Origin: Alphaproteobacteria bacterium
Lineage (GTDB): Bacteria > Pseudomonadota > Alphaproteobacteria > Micavibrionales > Micavibrionaceae
Reading direction: 5' to 3'
DNA length: 36,145 nucleotides
Assembly: GCA_020445145.1 (NCBI GenBank)
Contig: JAGRHC010000003.1
Coordinates: 67,815-103,959, forward strand
The notes under the pieces were generated by a model. That model was not told where the DNA came from, ran no database searches, and saw only the letters and a list, made by a program, of their open reading frames with translations. Shown here in pieces: positions 28,084 through 36,145 of this stretch; within the stretch, counting starts at the first letter, position 1, and every line of letters starts with the position of its first letter. Both the position numbers and the translations under genes were made by a program.

Positions 28084-29163
28084 ATGAAGATAGAAGGCAC
28101 CCATTACCGCTCGATTGCCCTGAATGAAGACGGCTGGTCCGTTCGGATTTTCGACCAGCGCAAGCTGCCGTGGAAACTGGAGTTTGTGAATCTGGAGACC
28201 ATGGAGCAGGCTGCAAGAGCCATCAGGGAAATGTGGACCCGCGGCGCCCCCTTGTTGGCGGCCACCGGAGCCTATGGCCTGTGTCTCTCTTTGCGTGACA
28301 ATGCCTCGGATGAAAATCTGGAGCAGGCCTATAAAACTTTGCTCGCGACACGGCCCACCGCGATCAACCTGCGCTGGGCGCTGGATGAGGTCAAGGCCGC
28401 CGCGCAGGGGCATCAGGGGCAGGAGCGTATAAACGCCGCCTATAACAGGGCAAAAGAAATCTGTGACGAAGATGTAGAGATCAACAGAAATATCGGCCTG
28501 CACGGCCTGCCGCTTCTGCGCGAGATCGCAAAGAAAAAGGGCGGAGCGCCCGTCAATATCCTGACGCACTGTAACGCCGGATGGCTCGCCACCGTTGATT
28601 ACGGCACCATCACGGCTCCCATCTACATGGCGCACGACGAGGGCATCCCGGTCCATGTCTGGGTTGATGAAACAAGGCCCCGCAATCAGGGTGCGCTGCT
28701 CACAGCCTACGAACTCGCGCAGCACGGCGTCCCTCATACGGTCATCGCCGACAATGCCGGCGGCCATCTGATGCAAAAGGGGCAGGTGGATCTGTGCCTC
28801 GTTGGAACTGACCGCGTGACCCGGAACGGCGATGTCTGCAACAAAATCGGCACCTATCTGAAAGCATTGGCGGCCAAAGACAACAATGTTCCCTTCTACA
28901 TCGCGCTGCCGTACCCCACCATCGATTACAGCATGGCGCGCGGCGCGGATATCCCGATCGAGGAGCGCAGCGCGGAAGAGGTCACTTATATCGACGGTCT
29001 GGATGAAGACGGAAAAATCGCCCGCGTACGCCTGACCGGCTCGAACGCCGCCAATCCCGCCTTCGACGTCACCCCGGCCCGTCTTGTGACGGGTTACATC
29101 ACAGAGCGCGGCGTTTTGCAGGATATCGAAAACCAGGCCCCGCAAGCGCGCAGCCTAGCGTAA
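28084..29163 (+). CDS. mtnA: Methylthioribose-1-phosphate isomerase
   Basis: MtnA isomerises methylthioribose-1-P to methylthioribulose-1-P, the step before MtnB. The 359-residue eIF2B-like protein has the catalytic Cys in LTHCNAGWLAT and Asp in GTDRVTRNGDVCNKIGTY, and the expected N-terminal RGAPLL motif (TRGAPLLAATGAYG). AAAGGAAAAACCG precedes the ATG. It closes the mtnB-D-C-A operon. Neither mtnK nor mtnP, which would feed methylthioribose-1-P, is in this window. Confidence 0.95.
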   Translation: MKIEGTHYRSIALNEDGWSVRIFDQRKLPWKLEFVNLETMEQAARAIREMWTRGAPLLAATGAYGLCLSLRDNASDENLEQAYKTLLATRPTAINLRWALDEVKAAAQGHQGQERINAAYNRAKEICDEDVEINRNIGLHGLPLLREIAKKKGGAPVNILTHCNAGWLATVDYGTITAPIYMAHDEGIPVHVWVDETRPRNQGALLTAYELAQHGVPHTVIADNAGGHLMQKGQVDLCLVGTDRVTRNGDVCNKIGTYLKALAAKDNNVPFYIALPYPTIDYSMARGADIPIEERSAEEVTYIDGLDEDGKIARVRLTGSNAANPAFDVTPARLVTGYITERGVLQDIENQAPQARSLA

Positions 29164-29217
29164 AATACGATTCATTTTGCATCGGCAAGAGCTTTAGGTA
29201 TAAAATGAAATCGTATT
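29164..29217. promoter_or_regulatory. Inverted repeat overlapping a candidate promoter
   Basis: AATACGATTCATTTT (29164-29178) is the reverse complement, save one bulged base, of AAAATGAAATCGTATT (29202-29217). The arms cover a candidate -35 TTGCAT (29177-29182) and -10 TATAAA (29199-29204), 16 bases apart. This fits an operator at the promoter of the next gene. There is no T-run, so it is not a normal terminator for mtnA. Confidence 0.5.
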
Positions 29218-29234
29218 CACCAGTGGACACAAGA

Positions 29235-30029
29235 ATGGCAATAACAGACCTGCAAGAGCAACAGACATCGGAAGGCCCGCAAAACCAGATTGCGGCGCTC
29301 CCTCTAGCCCTTAGCAGCCTTTTTGGAAAAGTCGGAAAAATTGGCTTTAAATTCCCGGCAGCGATCAACGAAGAGATTTTTGAAGATGATGGGCCTGATG
29401 TCGCCGCTGACGATGAATATGCGCAAGGCAATGTCAGCGCAATTGATACCGCGGCGGAAAGAGAAGAATACTTCGACGGAGCCCTGAGCGGTAAAGCCGT
29501 TTTAGGGGGGAATTACGACAATGATGTCCTGTCAAACATAGAAGGAAATGTCGGGGGTGAGCCTTTGGCTGAGCAATTGTTAAGGCAATCCCGCGCATCA
29601 GGCGGGACGACTGATGACAGAAATGAAACACTGGCAGTGCAGACGGACCGCCTGATGTCTGCCCGGTCAGGAAGTACAACACTTGATTTGAGTGCGGAGG
29701 GCCGTGATCATGATGCGGAGTTGTACCTCCCCCTTGATGCAACGCCCGCAGAGCGCATTGGTGCCGCTTGCCTCCATCTGACTAATTGCGGCGTACCCGA
29801 AGAAAACATAACCATCGCGCTGGCCGCAGGTAGCGACAAGGCGACATTGCAGGCGCTCGGCAATCTGGCGCGAGAACACGGCGCACCGGAAGAATTGAGT
29901 CATTTCATCAATGATGCCCCCGAATTGCAGGAAAAAGAGCCGCCTGTCGCCGTCCTGGCAACCGAACCCAAAAGACTCGAAATGGACGCTGCCAACAACT
30001 GGCAATTCAAACAGCGGTCCTTCGGCTGA
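29235..30029 (+). CDS. Hypothetical acidic protein, no recognised family
   Basis: I do not recognise this protein (264 residues from the ATG at 29235). It is acidic and largely disordered-looking through residue 160, rich in Asp/Glu/Ala/Gly. A more ordered helical part follows (about 165-225, PAERIGAACLHLTNCGVPEENITIALA). It has no signal peptide or membrane helix. The ATG at 29205 is an alternative adding 10 residues, but it lies inside a TATAAA-containing palindrome, so I prefer the later start with GTGGACACAAGA before it. It is flanked by mtnA and the helical exported pair, with no shared theme. Confidence 0.6.
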   Translation: MAITDLQEQQTSEGPQNQIAALPLALSSLFGKVGKIGFKFPAAINEEIFEDDGPDVAADDEYAQGNVSAIDTAAEREEYFDGALSGKAVLGGNYDNDVLSNIEGNVGGEPLAEQLLRQSRASGGTTDDRNETLAVQTDRLMSARSGSTTLDLSAEGRDHDAELYLPLDATPAERIGAACLHLTNCGVPEENITIALAAGSDKATLQALGNLAREHGAPEELSHFINDAPELQEKEPPVAVLATEPKRLEMDAANNWQFKQRSFG

Positions 30030-30133
30030 TTCCCTGTCACGTGCGCATCTCCATAAAACCGGTTGTGTAGACCGCCAAAACTGGCTTAAACTGGAGGTCG
30101 GTTTTTCCATTCTGTAAGTATAAAGGCGCGACC

Positions 30134-30916
30134 ATGAACGAATTAAAATCAAACGGCGGAATGAAGAAATATAAAAAAGGGGCAGCAGGATTGCTGTTGC
30201 TGGCTTGTTTTGTTGGCGCTCTGCCGGCGACAGCACAGGCGCAGCGTATAACAAACCCTTATAAAGCACCCCAGGATCTAGATCAGCTCGATCAACAAGA
30301 CGTCCCGCGCATTTTCTCAGCCCGCCTTGCTGGTGATGAAGCCGCAGCGGCAAAGCTCGACCGGGTATATTACAATTTGAACCTGACGCTGCGGGACTAC
30401 GCACAAGTAGATACAATACACCAGAAAAACCTGATGGAATTAATGCAGCCCTTTCACTTTAAACTCTCCCGCTATGGCGCCGAGTTTCGCCGGGAGTTGA
30501 AGCAGGGTATGGACGACCTGAACAAAAATTACAAATCAATGCAAAACGACCTTAAAACAGCTGACGAGGCATACGGTGTAGTCATTAGAGGCTTTTCTGA
30601 GGAAAATCAGAAAACTGTCGAGGCATTGTGGAAGAGTCAGAGGCAGGTATTCGTTGATCGCTCAAACAAGTATTTCGGCCTTCAGAGCAAATTCCTGAAT
30701 ACCTACAAAAGCCTTGTCCATTTTCTGATCGATCAGGGGGGGAATTACTACTACGATCAGGAAACGCAAAAGGTAGCGTTCTACGATGTTGGGGCATATA
30801 CCTATTTCGGCAAGACCTTGGAAAACCTCATACAGATTGGCCGGGATCAACGCCAGATTCTAAGCGACAGTACCTACAGCTTTGTAAACGATGACGACGC
30901 ACCGGCCTTGCCGTAG
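30134..30916 (+). CDS. Secreted helical protein, paralog of the next gene
   Basis: A 260-residue exported protein. A basic N-terminus (MKKYKKG) precedes a signal peptide (about 17-36, ATAQAQ cleavage). The rest is almost wholly amphipathic helix, low in Gly/Pro, with one likely sheet-like segment YYYDQETQKVAF. AAGG lies seven bases before the ATG. Function is unknown. Its C-terminal third aligns by eye with the following gene: a VD..KYF segment, then YYD....K..F, then a QI..DQRQIL-type ending. The pair therefore looks like a tandem duplication that has diverged. Confidence 0.7.
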   Translation: MNELKSNGGMKKYKKGAAGLLLLACFVGALPATAQAQRITNPYKAPQDLDQLDQQDVPRIFSARLAGDEAAAAKLDRVYYNLNLTLRDYAQVDTIHQKNLMELMQPFHFKLSRYGAEFRRELKQGMDDLNKNYKSMQNDLKTADEAYGVVIRGFSEENQKTVEALWKSQRQVFVDRSNKYFGLQSKFLNTYKSLVHFLIDQGGNYYYDQETQKVAFYDVGAYTYFGKTLENLIQIGRDQRQILSDSTYSFVNDDDAPALP

Positions 30917-30948
30917 GGAGCAAGAAATAGGCGCGGGGGGATGTTGTC

Positions 30949-31635
30949 TTGAAAATGCTGAAAACTATTTTGCCCGTAATTCTTGCTGGGGCGCTGGGGA
31001 TTGGAGCGTATTTCGGCTACACAGAATATAACCGCCGGCAAGAAGAAATCAGACAGCAGCATGAATCTGAAGAGCAGGCGCGCAAGGAACACGATCTTGC
31101 CCTTGAAAAGAGTTTTGAGACCGTCCTGAACGACTTTCTAAAGGAGTTCAGGGATAAGGCTGCCGACTACAAAGAGCAGCGTTTCTTGTTGATGGAAATC
31201 ACCGAGCCGATCAATTTTGAAACCCCTCAATACGCAGCCGATAATTTTAACCTCTTCAAAAACCATCTCGCTCCGACTTTGCACAAGAATGCGATCGAGG
31301 TGATGGGCGTCTTTGATAGCTACGGAAAAAAGGTGCAGGCACTTCTGGCATCAGAGCCAAAGGAAACCCAGGACAAAATCTGGGGTGAATGGCAGAATAT
31401 GAGGGCCAGGCAGGTCGATGTCTATATCAAATATTTCGAGCAGGAAGACAGGCTGATCGCTGCCTATGAAGAGCTCCTCAAATTTTACTACCAGCGCGCC
31501 AACATGTATCACTATGACAAGAAGAGCGATAAGCTTGTCTTCTCGATGCCGCCGGACCGAGAAGTAGAACGCGGCTTCTATCAGAAAATCGAAAGAATAA
31601 AAGAAGAGCAAAAAGCGATTATCCATTCGGACTAG
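30949..31635 (+). CDS. Membrane-anchored helical protein, paralog of the preceding gene
   Basis: A 228-residue protein with an N-terminal membrane anchor (ILPVILAGALGIGAYFGY, about 7-24) followed by a Gln/Glu/Arg-rich coiled coil and helical periplasmic body. It shares VDVYIKYF, YHYDKKSDKLVF and KIERIKEEQKAI with the preceding protein. The start is TTG at 30949, 8 bases after a GGGGGG; an ATG two codons later is the alternative, with poorer spacing. It ends shortly before the rplK leader. Function is unknown, and a structural or adaptor role at the envelope is only a guess. Confidence 0.7.
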   Translation: MKMLKTILPVILAGALGIGAYFGYTEYNRRQEEIRQQHESEEQARKEHDLALEKSFETVLNDFLKEFRDKAADYKEQRFLLMEITEPINFETPQYAADNFNLFKNHLAPTLHKNAIEVMGVFDSYGKKVQALLASEPKETQDKIWGEWQNMRARQVDVYIKYFEQEDRLIAAYEELLKFYYQRANMYHYDKKSDKLVFSMPPDREVERGFYQKIERIKEEQKAIIHSD

Positions 31636-31689
31636 CGATTTTATTCTTGCGCTTACGCCCGCCTTTATACTATGGTCCGCCCCGTAAAC

Positions 31690-31741
31690 CCGTGGAAGGT
31701 CTTCTCATAAAGCCATTGATGAGGTCAAGACTGTACCACGG
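31690..31741 (+). promoter_or_regulatory. Structured rplK leader, candidate L1-binding site
   Basis: CCGTGG (31690-31695) pairs with CCACGG (31736-31741), GTCTT (31699-31703) with AAGAC (31727-31731), and CTCAT (31704-31708) with ATGAG (31719-31723), with a three-base bulge on the 3' side. In E. coli, L1 represses the rplK-rplA mRNA by binding such a leader structure, so this may be the equivalent. A weak upstream promoter is possible: TTCTTG 31644-31649 and TATACT 31666-31671. Confidence 0.5.
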
Positions 31742-31776
31742 CCTTCTAAAACCTTTCTAAGAAGAAGGAGAAAAAA

Positions 31777-32205
31777 ATGGCAAAGAAAATATCAGGTTAT
31801 ATCAACCTGACCATTACGGGTGGCGCAGCCAACCCGTCCCCGCCAGTCGGCCCGGCTTTGGGCCAACACGGCGTGAATATCATGGAATTCTGTAAAGCGT
31901 TCAACGCGAAGACAGAAGAACAAAAAGGTATTCCAATTCCGGTCGTGATCACGGTATATGAAGACCGTTCCTTCACATTTATCACCAAAACCCCGCCTGC
32001 AAGCTACTTCCTGAAGCAGGCCGCTAAAGTTGCAAAAGGCTCCGGGACACCAAGCCGCGCAACAGTCGGTCAAGTGACCCGTTCACAAGTCAAGGAAATC
32101 GCTGAAAAGAAAATGCAGGACTTGAACGCAAATGACATCGAAGCAGCGATCAATATCATCGCCGGCTCCGCGCGTTCAATGGGCATCGAAGTTGTGGAGG
32201 GCTAA
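31777..32205 (+). CDS. rplK: 50S ribosomal protein L11
   Basis: L11 binds the GTPase-associated region of 23S rRNA, taking part in factor binding and RelA activation. The 142-residue protein has the family length and signatures ([38 protein letters not shown]). GAAGGAG lies before the ATG. It is the first gene of an L11 operon with rplA. The usual upstream partners secE and nusG are absent, and the exported helical pair sits there instead. Confidence 0.98.
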   Translation: MAKKISGYINLTITGGAANPSPPVGPALGQHGVNIMEFCKAFNAKTEEQKGIPIPVVITVYEDRSFTFITKTPPASYFLKQAAKVAKGSGTPSRATVGQVTRSQVKEIAEKKMQDLNANDIEAAINIIAGSARSMGIEVVEG

Positions 32206-32208
32206 GAC

Positions 32209-32925
32209 ATGACAAACATCTCTAAGAAAATGAAAGCCGCTTTGGAAACTTTCGACCGCAGCAAAAGCTACAGCGTTGAAGAAGCCCTGACCATTTTGAA
32301 AAAAGCAGCCTCTGCCCGTAAATTCGTCGAGAGCATTGAAATCTCGATGAACCTCGGCGTAGACACCAAGCACGCTGACCAACAGGTTCGCGGGATGGTG
32401 ACTCTGCCGCACGGTACAGGCGCAAAAGTCCGCGTTGCGGTTATTGCAAAAGACGAAAAAGCCAAGGAAGCGAAAGCAGCTGGAGCGGACATCGTTGGTG
32501 CGGAAGACCTGATCGAAACGATCCAGAAAGGCGAGATCGAGTTCGACCGTTGCATTGCAACGCCGGACATGATGGCCCTTGTCGGTCGTGTTGCGAAGGT
32601 TCTGGGGCCAAAAGGCCTGATGCCTAACCCGAAACTCGGGACAGTAACACCGAACGTAACGCAGGCTGTAAAAGACGCAAAAGGCGGCGCGATCGAATTC
32701 CGTGCTGAGAAAGCCGGAATTATCCACGCTGGTGTTGGTAAGGCTTCTTTTGATGACAAACAACTCGCAGAAAACATCCGTGCGTTCGTTGAAGCCATCA
32801 TCAAAGCAAAACCTGCTGGTGCGAAAGGGACATATCTGAAAAAGATTTCCCTGTCTTCCAGCATGGGCCCTGGCATCCGCATCGACCTCGAGTCGATCCG
32901 CGGCGAAGCACGTCAGGCAGCATAA
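32209..32925 (+). CDS. rplA: 50S ribosomal protein L1
   Basis: L1 forms the mobile stalk at the E site of the 50S subunit and usually autoregulates the L11 operon. The 238-residue protein shows [16 protein letters not shown] and the [18 protein letters not shown] segment of the family. GGAGGG precedes the ATG, three bases behind the rplK stop. It probably limits its own operon through the rplK leader. Confidence 0.98.
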   Translation: MTNISKKMKAALETFDRSKSYSVEEALTILKKAASARKFVESIEISMNLGVDTKHADQQVRGMVTLPHGTGAKVRVAVIAKDEKAKEAKAAGADIVGAEDLIETIQKGEIEFDRCIATPDMMALVGRVAKVLGPKGLMPNPKLGTVTPNVTQAVKDAKGGAIEFRAEKAGIIHAGVGKASFDDKQLAENIRAFVEAIIKAKPAGAKGTYLKKISLSSSMGPGIRIDLESIRGEARQAA

Positions 32926-33009
32926 GAACATCCGTCAATGCGCAAATTGCGAAGACGATAAAAATAACTTGACGGGCCTTTTCTTTTTCTCTAAGAGAAG
33001 GCCCGTAAG

Positions 33010-33178
33010 ATTTTAAACCTGTCCGAGACTGTAGGCGCAACAATAAGTCCTGCATAGATAAGGGAAGTGATCTGCATAAACGAAATATATGCAGCATTCT
33101 TTTATTCATAAGTTTCCGGCAGGTGGCCTTCGAGAGAAGAGCCGCTTTTTTTATGACTTTTATATAAGGAGAAAACCC
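33010..33178 (+). promoter_or_regulatory. rplJ leader, candidate L10 leader with attenuator
   Basis: The long leader before rplJ contains the hairpin CTGCATA (33072-33078) with TATGCAG (33088-33094), and further downstream a terminator-like hairpin (see next entry). Bacterial rplJL leaders bind the L10-(L12)n complex for autogenous control, and the position and architecture fit. I cannot confirm the kink-turn by eye. Upstream, ACGGGCCTT (32972-32980) pairs with AAGGCCCGT (32998-33006) just behind rplA. Confidence 0.55.
33125..33152 (+). terminator. Attenuator-like hairpin immediately before rplJ
   Basis: GGC-CTTC pairs with GAAG-GCC (one bulged A) around a GAGA tetraloop, followed after GC by seven T residues. 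It lies about 15 bases before the AAGGAG of rplJ. This could be a leader attenuator rather than an operon end, since it sits inside the r-protein cluster. Confidence 0.6.
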
Positions 33179-33697
33179 ATGGGCATGAGCCGGGCGCAAA
33201 AAGAAGCCGAAGTATTGGAACTGAACGAACGCTTCGCAAATGACGAAAGCGTCGTTCTGACGCACTATTCAGGTCTGACAGTAGCGCAAATGTCGGAACT
33301 TCGCGCTGAGCTTCGTAAAGAAGGCGCAAGTTTCAAGGTAACCAAAAACGCTTTGGCAAAACTGGCGATCAAGGGCACAAAGTTTGAGAGCCTGGACGGC
33401 ATGTTCACAGGGCCAACGGGCGTGGCAACCTCCAAAGACCCGGTTGCTGCAGCAAAAGTTGCATATGACTTTGCAAAGAAATACGACAAGCTGGTCATCG
33501 TTGGTGGCGCGCTTGGTGAAATGGTTCTGGATGCAAAGGCTGTAGAAGCTCTGGCAAAACTGCCAAGCCTCGACGAAATCCGTGCCAAACTCGTTGGTCT
33601 TCTGGTTGCAGCGCCAACCAAGCTTGCTGGTATCCTGCAAGCGCCGGCTCGCGATCTGGTTGGTGTGACCAAGGCTTACGGCGAGAAACAGGCGTAA
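33179..33697 (+). CDS. rplJ: 50S ribosomal protein L10
   Basis: L10 anchors L7/L12 dimers to the ribosome and in many bacteria represses its own operon. The 172-residue protein carries SVVLTHYSGLTVAQMSELR and the helical C-terminus that binds L12. I chose ATG 33179, preceded by AAGGAG, because upstream in-frame codons run into the leader. It is followed by rplL after 57 bases. Confidence 0.97.
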   Translation: MGMSRAQKEAEVLELNERFANDESVVLTHYSGLTVAQMSELRAELRKEGASFKVTKNALAKLAIKGTKFESLDGMFTGPTGVATSKDPVAAAKVAYDFAKKYDKLVIVGGALGEMVLDAKAVEALAKLPSLDEIRAKLVGLLVAAPTKLAGILQAPARDLVGVTKAYGEKQA

Positions 33698-33754
33698 GAA
33701 TAGGTTTTAGTTTTTTTCAGCGAATTTTAAATTTTAGACAAAGGAGAAAGTAAA

Positions 33755-34135
33755 ATGGCTGCTGATTTGGAAAAAATAGTTGAACAACTCTCTGAACTGA
33801 GCGTTTTGGAAGCTGCTGAGCTGTCAAAACTTCTGGAAGAGAAATGGGGCGTAACAGCGGCTGCTGCTGCACCTGTTGCAATGATGGCTGCACCTGCTGG
33901 TGAAGCTGCTGCTGCAGAAGAGAAAGACTCTTTCGACGTCATTCTCGAAAACGCTGGCGGTAACAAAATCGCCGTGATCAAAGAAGTCCGCGCAATCACA
34001 GGTCTTGGCCTGAAAGAAGCAAAAGACCTCGTTGAAGCTGGCGGTAAAGCCGTTAAAGAAGGCGCAGCAAAAGCTGAAGCTGAAGAAATCAAAGCCAAGC
34101 TCGTAGCAGCTGGCGCAACGGTTGCTCTGAAGTAA
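33755..34135 (+). CDS. rplL: 50S ribosomal protein L7/L12
   Basis: L7/L12 forms the flexible stalk that recruits translation factors. The 126-residue protein has the dimerising N-terminus ([26 protein letters not shown]), an Ala-rich hinge and the C-terminal domain containing [23 protein letters not shown] strong ribosome binding site (AAAGGAG) precedes the ATG. It is the last gene before the attenuator-like hairpin in front of rpoB. Confidence 0.98.
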   Translation: MAADLEKIVEQLSELSVLEAAELSKLLEEKWGVTAAAAAPVAMMAAPAGEAAAAEEKDSFDVILENAGGNKIAVIKEVRAITGLGLKEAKDLVEAGGKAVKEGAAKAEAEEIKAKLVAAGATVALK

Positions 34136-34153
34136 TCGACAGGAAATGACCGG

Positions 34154-34200
34154 GCATTCCCCGCGGGATGAAGAATCTCGCATGGGGAATGCTCTTTTCT
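34154..34200 (+). terminator. Terminator or attenuator after rplL
   Basis: GCATTCCCC (34154-34162) pairs perfectly with GGGGAATGC (34184-34192), followed by TCTTTTCT. In E. coli an attenuator between rplL and rpoB sets the ratio of L7/L12 to RNA polymerase, and this looks like the equivalent. Confidence 0.7.
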
Positions 34201-34218
34201 GGCCCGCAAGATTTTGTG

Positions 34219-34247
34219 TTGACAAGCACGTTGCGGTAGGCCATATA
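34219..34247 (+). promoter_or_regulatory. Candidate rpoB promoter
   Basis: A perfect TTGACA (34219-34224) is followed 17 bases later by CATATA (34242-34247). This would make transcription start around 34254 with a leader of about 170 bases. Near the end of the leader TTTGC/GCAAA (34370-34384) precedes a run of eight T residues, a weak second attenuator-like signal. Confidence 0.5.
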
Positions 34248-34424
34248 GCTAACAAACTTTTCTGGGAAAACGTGATACCCGTGCGAGATAACGGAATCCG
34301 AAAAGCGGAAAACGCTTGCTAACCAGCCACTTCGCGCCAGTCATTCTGGGAAGGTGCGGACGTGGTTTATTTGCTTTGGGCAAACAATTTTTTTTGGGAC
34401 GAGACGAAAAGGTAGGACACGACG

Positions 34425-36145
34425 ATGTGCGCAGCAAAAGCCAAAACAACCAAAACCTCTAAAGAATTCCTCCCCGCGAACAGCATTGAAAGCTTCACAG
34501 GTAAGAAGCGCGTGCGTCGTAACTTCGGGCGAATCGAAGAAGTGGCAAAAATGCCAAATCTGATCGAGGTTCAGCGTAACTCGTATGAACAATTCCAGCA
34601 AAAAGATATTTCCGCAGACAACCGCGAAGCAAAAGGTCTTCAGGAAGTTCTGGCCTCTGTCTTCCCGATTAAGGATTTCGGCGACAAGGCAGAAATCGAC
34701 TTCGTAAAATACGAATTCGAAGATCCCAAGTATGATGTTGAAGAATGCCAGCAACGCGGTATGACCTACGCAGCGCCTCTGCGCGTGACCCTGCGCCTGT
34801 CCGTATTCGATGTTGATGCCGATACCGGCCTGCGGTCCATCCGCGACATCAAGGAGCAGGACGTCTACCTCGTCGATATGCCTCTGATGACTGAAAACGG
34901 GACCTTTATCGTGAACGGAACCGAGCGCGTGATCGTATCCCAGATGCACCGTTCTCCGGGCGTGTTCTTCGACCATGACGGCGGCAAAACCCACGTTTCC
35001 GGGAAATACCTGTTCTCGGCCCGTGTGATCCCTTACCGCGGCTCATGGCTGGATTTTGAGTTCGACGCGAAAGACCTGATGTATGTCCGCATCGACCGCC
35101 GCCGTAAGCTTCCATTGACGACACTTCTGCGCTGCCTTGATAGCGCTGAAACCGCACGTCTTCGCGCTGAAGCAGAAGAAAATGATACGGAACTGGATCC
35201 ATTAATGGTTCAGGGGATGTCCAACGAAGAGATCCTCTCTGTTTTCTACGACACAATCGTCTACTCCAGCGACAAAAAAGGCTGGAAAACACCGTTCAAC
35301 GGTGACCGTCTGCGCGGCGTCAAGCTGAGCTACGATCTGATCGACGCCAAAACCGGCAAAGTCGTTGTCGAAGAAGGTGAGAAAATCACCCCGCGTAAAG
35401 CCAAGAAACTCGTCGAAGACGGTCTGAAGGACATCCTCGTTCAGTCCGAACACCTCGTCGGCCAATTCCTCGCAAGCGACATCTTCGATCAAGAGACCGG
35501 TCAGGTCCTCTTCGAAGCTGGCTACGAAATCACAGCAGATGATTTTGCAGCATTGGAAAAAGCAGGCGTCAAGGAACTCCCGCTTCTGGCGATCGACTAC
35601 CTCAACGTCGGTCCTTACATCCGCAACACATTGCTTGCGGACAAATGTGACACCCGCGAAGAAGCGTTGATCGACATCTACCGCGTCATGCGTCCGGGCG
35701 AGCCGCCGACAGTTGAATCCGGTCAGGCTCTGTTCAGCTCACTCTTCTTTGATGCAGAGCGCTACGACCTGTCCCCGGTAGGCCGCGTGAAAATGAACGC
35801 ACGCCTCGACCTGACCGCAGATGACCAGTTCCGCGTTCTCTCCCGCGAGGACATCCTTGCGATCGTGAAATACTTGCACGAACTGAAAGATGGCCGCGGC
35901 GAAGTTGACGATATCGACAACCTCGGCAACCGTCGTGTTCGCTCTGTTGGCGAGCTGATGGAAAATCAGGTTCGCATCGGTCTGCTCCGCATGGAGCGCG
36001 CCATCCGCGAGCGTATGTCTTCTGTCGAAATCGACACCTACATGCCGCACGACCTGATCAACTCCAAGCCGGCACAAGCCGCTGTGCGTGAGTTCTTCGG
36101 TTCCTCGCAGCTCTCCCAGTTCATGGACCAGACCAACCCGCTCTC
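34425..36145 (+). CDS. rpoB: RNA polymerase beta subunit, 3'-truncated by the window end
   Basis: The frame starts at ATG 34425 and is open to the last base, covering the first 573 residues of about 1380. It begins with an N-terminal extension of Lys/Thr-rich residues and then reads [27 protein letters not shown], the alphaproteobacterial RpoB start. Further on are [12 protein letters not shown] and [18 protein letters not shown], the beginning of the rifampicin-resistance region. A stop codon lies in frame 12 bases before the ATG, so no longer start exists. AGGTAGGA precedes the ATG loosely. Expression probably combines read-through from rplL with the promoter above. Confidence 0.97.
   Translation, partial: MCAAKAKTTKTSKEFLPANSIESFTGKKRVRRNFGRIEEVAKMPNLIEVQRNSYEQFQQKDISADNREAKGLQEVLASVFPIKDFGDKAEIDFVKYEFEDPKYDVEECQQRGMTYAAPLRVTLRLSVFDVDADTGLRSIRDIKEQDVYLVDMPLMTENGTFIVNGTERVIVSQMHRSPGVFFDHDGGKTHVSGKYLFSARVIPYRGSWLDFEFDAKDLMYVRIDRRRKLPLTTLLRCLDSAETARLRAEAEENDTELDPLMVQGMSNEEILSVFYDTIVYSSDKKGWKTPFNGDRLRGVKLSYDLIDAKTGKVVVEEGEKITPRKAKKLVEDGLKDILVQSEHLVGQFLASDIFDQETGQVLFEAGYEITADDFAALEKAGVKELPLLAIDYLNVGPYIRNTLLADKCDTREEALIDIYRVMRPGEPPTVESGQALFSSLFFDAERYDLSPVGRVKMNARLDLTADDQFRVLSREDILAIVKYLHELKDGRGEVDDIDNLGNRRVRSVGELMENQVRIGLLRMERAIRERMSSVEIDTYMPHDLINSKPAQAAVREFFGSSQLSQFMDQTNPL

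Noticed and set aside
28051..29145. Long open frame antisense to mtnA
   Set aside because: It lies opposite a clear mtnA with no own start signal.

Overview
The window reads as chromosomal DNA of an alphaproteobacterium. Diagnostic genes are a divK-pleD operon, the envelope protein EipB (DUF1849), HdaA encoded directly behind a PerM-type permease, a 50-residue aa3-oxidase subunit IV, a phasin with TGCA-rich boxes upstream, and an AspRS of the non-discriminating kind. I cannot fix the order or genus; a Rhodospirillales/Micavibrio-like lineage is only a guess. There are no tRNA or rRNA genes, CRISPR arrays, insertion sequences or phage genes that I can see. No gap between genes exceeds about 300 bases, and what I see in the larger gaps is listed below. 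|| Layout. 1-7.4 kb: the 3' part of alaS, a divergent RelA/SpoT-synthetase-like gene on the other strand, ndk, and a large 7TMR-DISM hybrid histidine kinase convergent with ndk. 7.5-16.9 kb: a housekeeping block with the aa3 subunit IV micro-gene, purN and purM on the minus strand, then DUF2066, PerM-type permease and hdaA on the plus strand, then sixA-like, rnd and an orphan gene on the minus strand, then aspS. 17-25.3 kb: envelope and signalling genes, namely a secreted six-cysteine protein, a small diguanylate cyclase, eipB, divK-pleD, two lipoproteins (one FlgO-like), a membrane-anchored surface protein, and a D,D-carboxypeptidase with a SPOR domain. 25.3-29.2 kb: a phasin with a probable PhaR-type operator, then the methionine-salvage operon mtnB-mtnD-mtnC-mtnA. 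29.2-31.6 kb: an orphan acidic protein behind a promoter palindrome, then two adjacent secreted or membrane-anchored helical proteins that look like diverged paralogs. 31.6-36.1 kb: rplK-rplA, rplJ-rplL and rpoB, with structured leaders before rplK and rplJ and an attenuator plus promoter before rpoB, which runs off the end inside the rifampicin-resistance region. || How the genes work together. Much of the window serves growth control: translation (alaS, aspS, r-proteins, rpoB), nucleotide supply (ndk, purMN) and replication control (hdaA). Cell-cycle and c-di-GMP signalling (divK, pleD, GGDEF protein) and envelope maintenance (eipB, D,D-carboxypeptidase) make up most of the rest. || The observations most worth following are the stand-alone RelA/SpoT-like protein, the pair of related helical exported proteins, the 144-bp imperfect palindrome behind hdaA, the phasin operator, and a recurring arrangement in which a sigma70-like -10 box sits 4-8 bases before a start codon with no Shine-Dalgarno sequence (aspS, eipB, mtnB, sixA-like), which suggests leaderless mRNAs.
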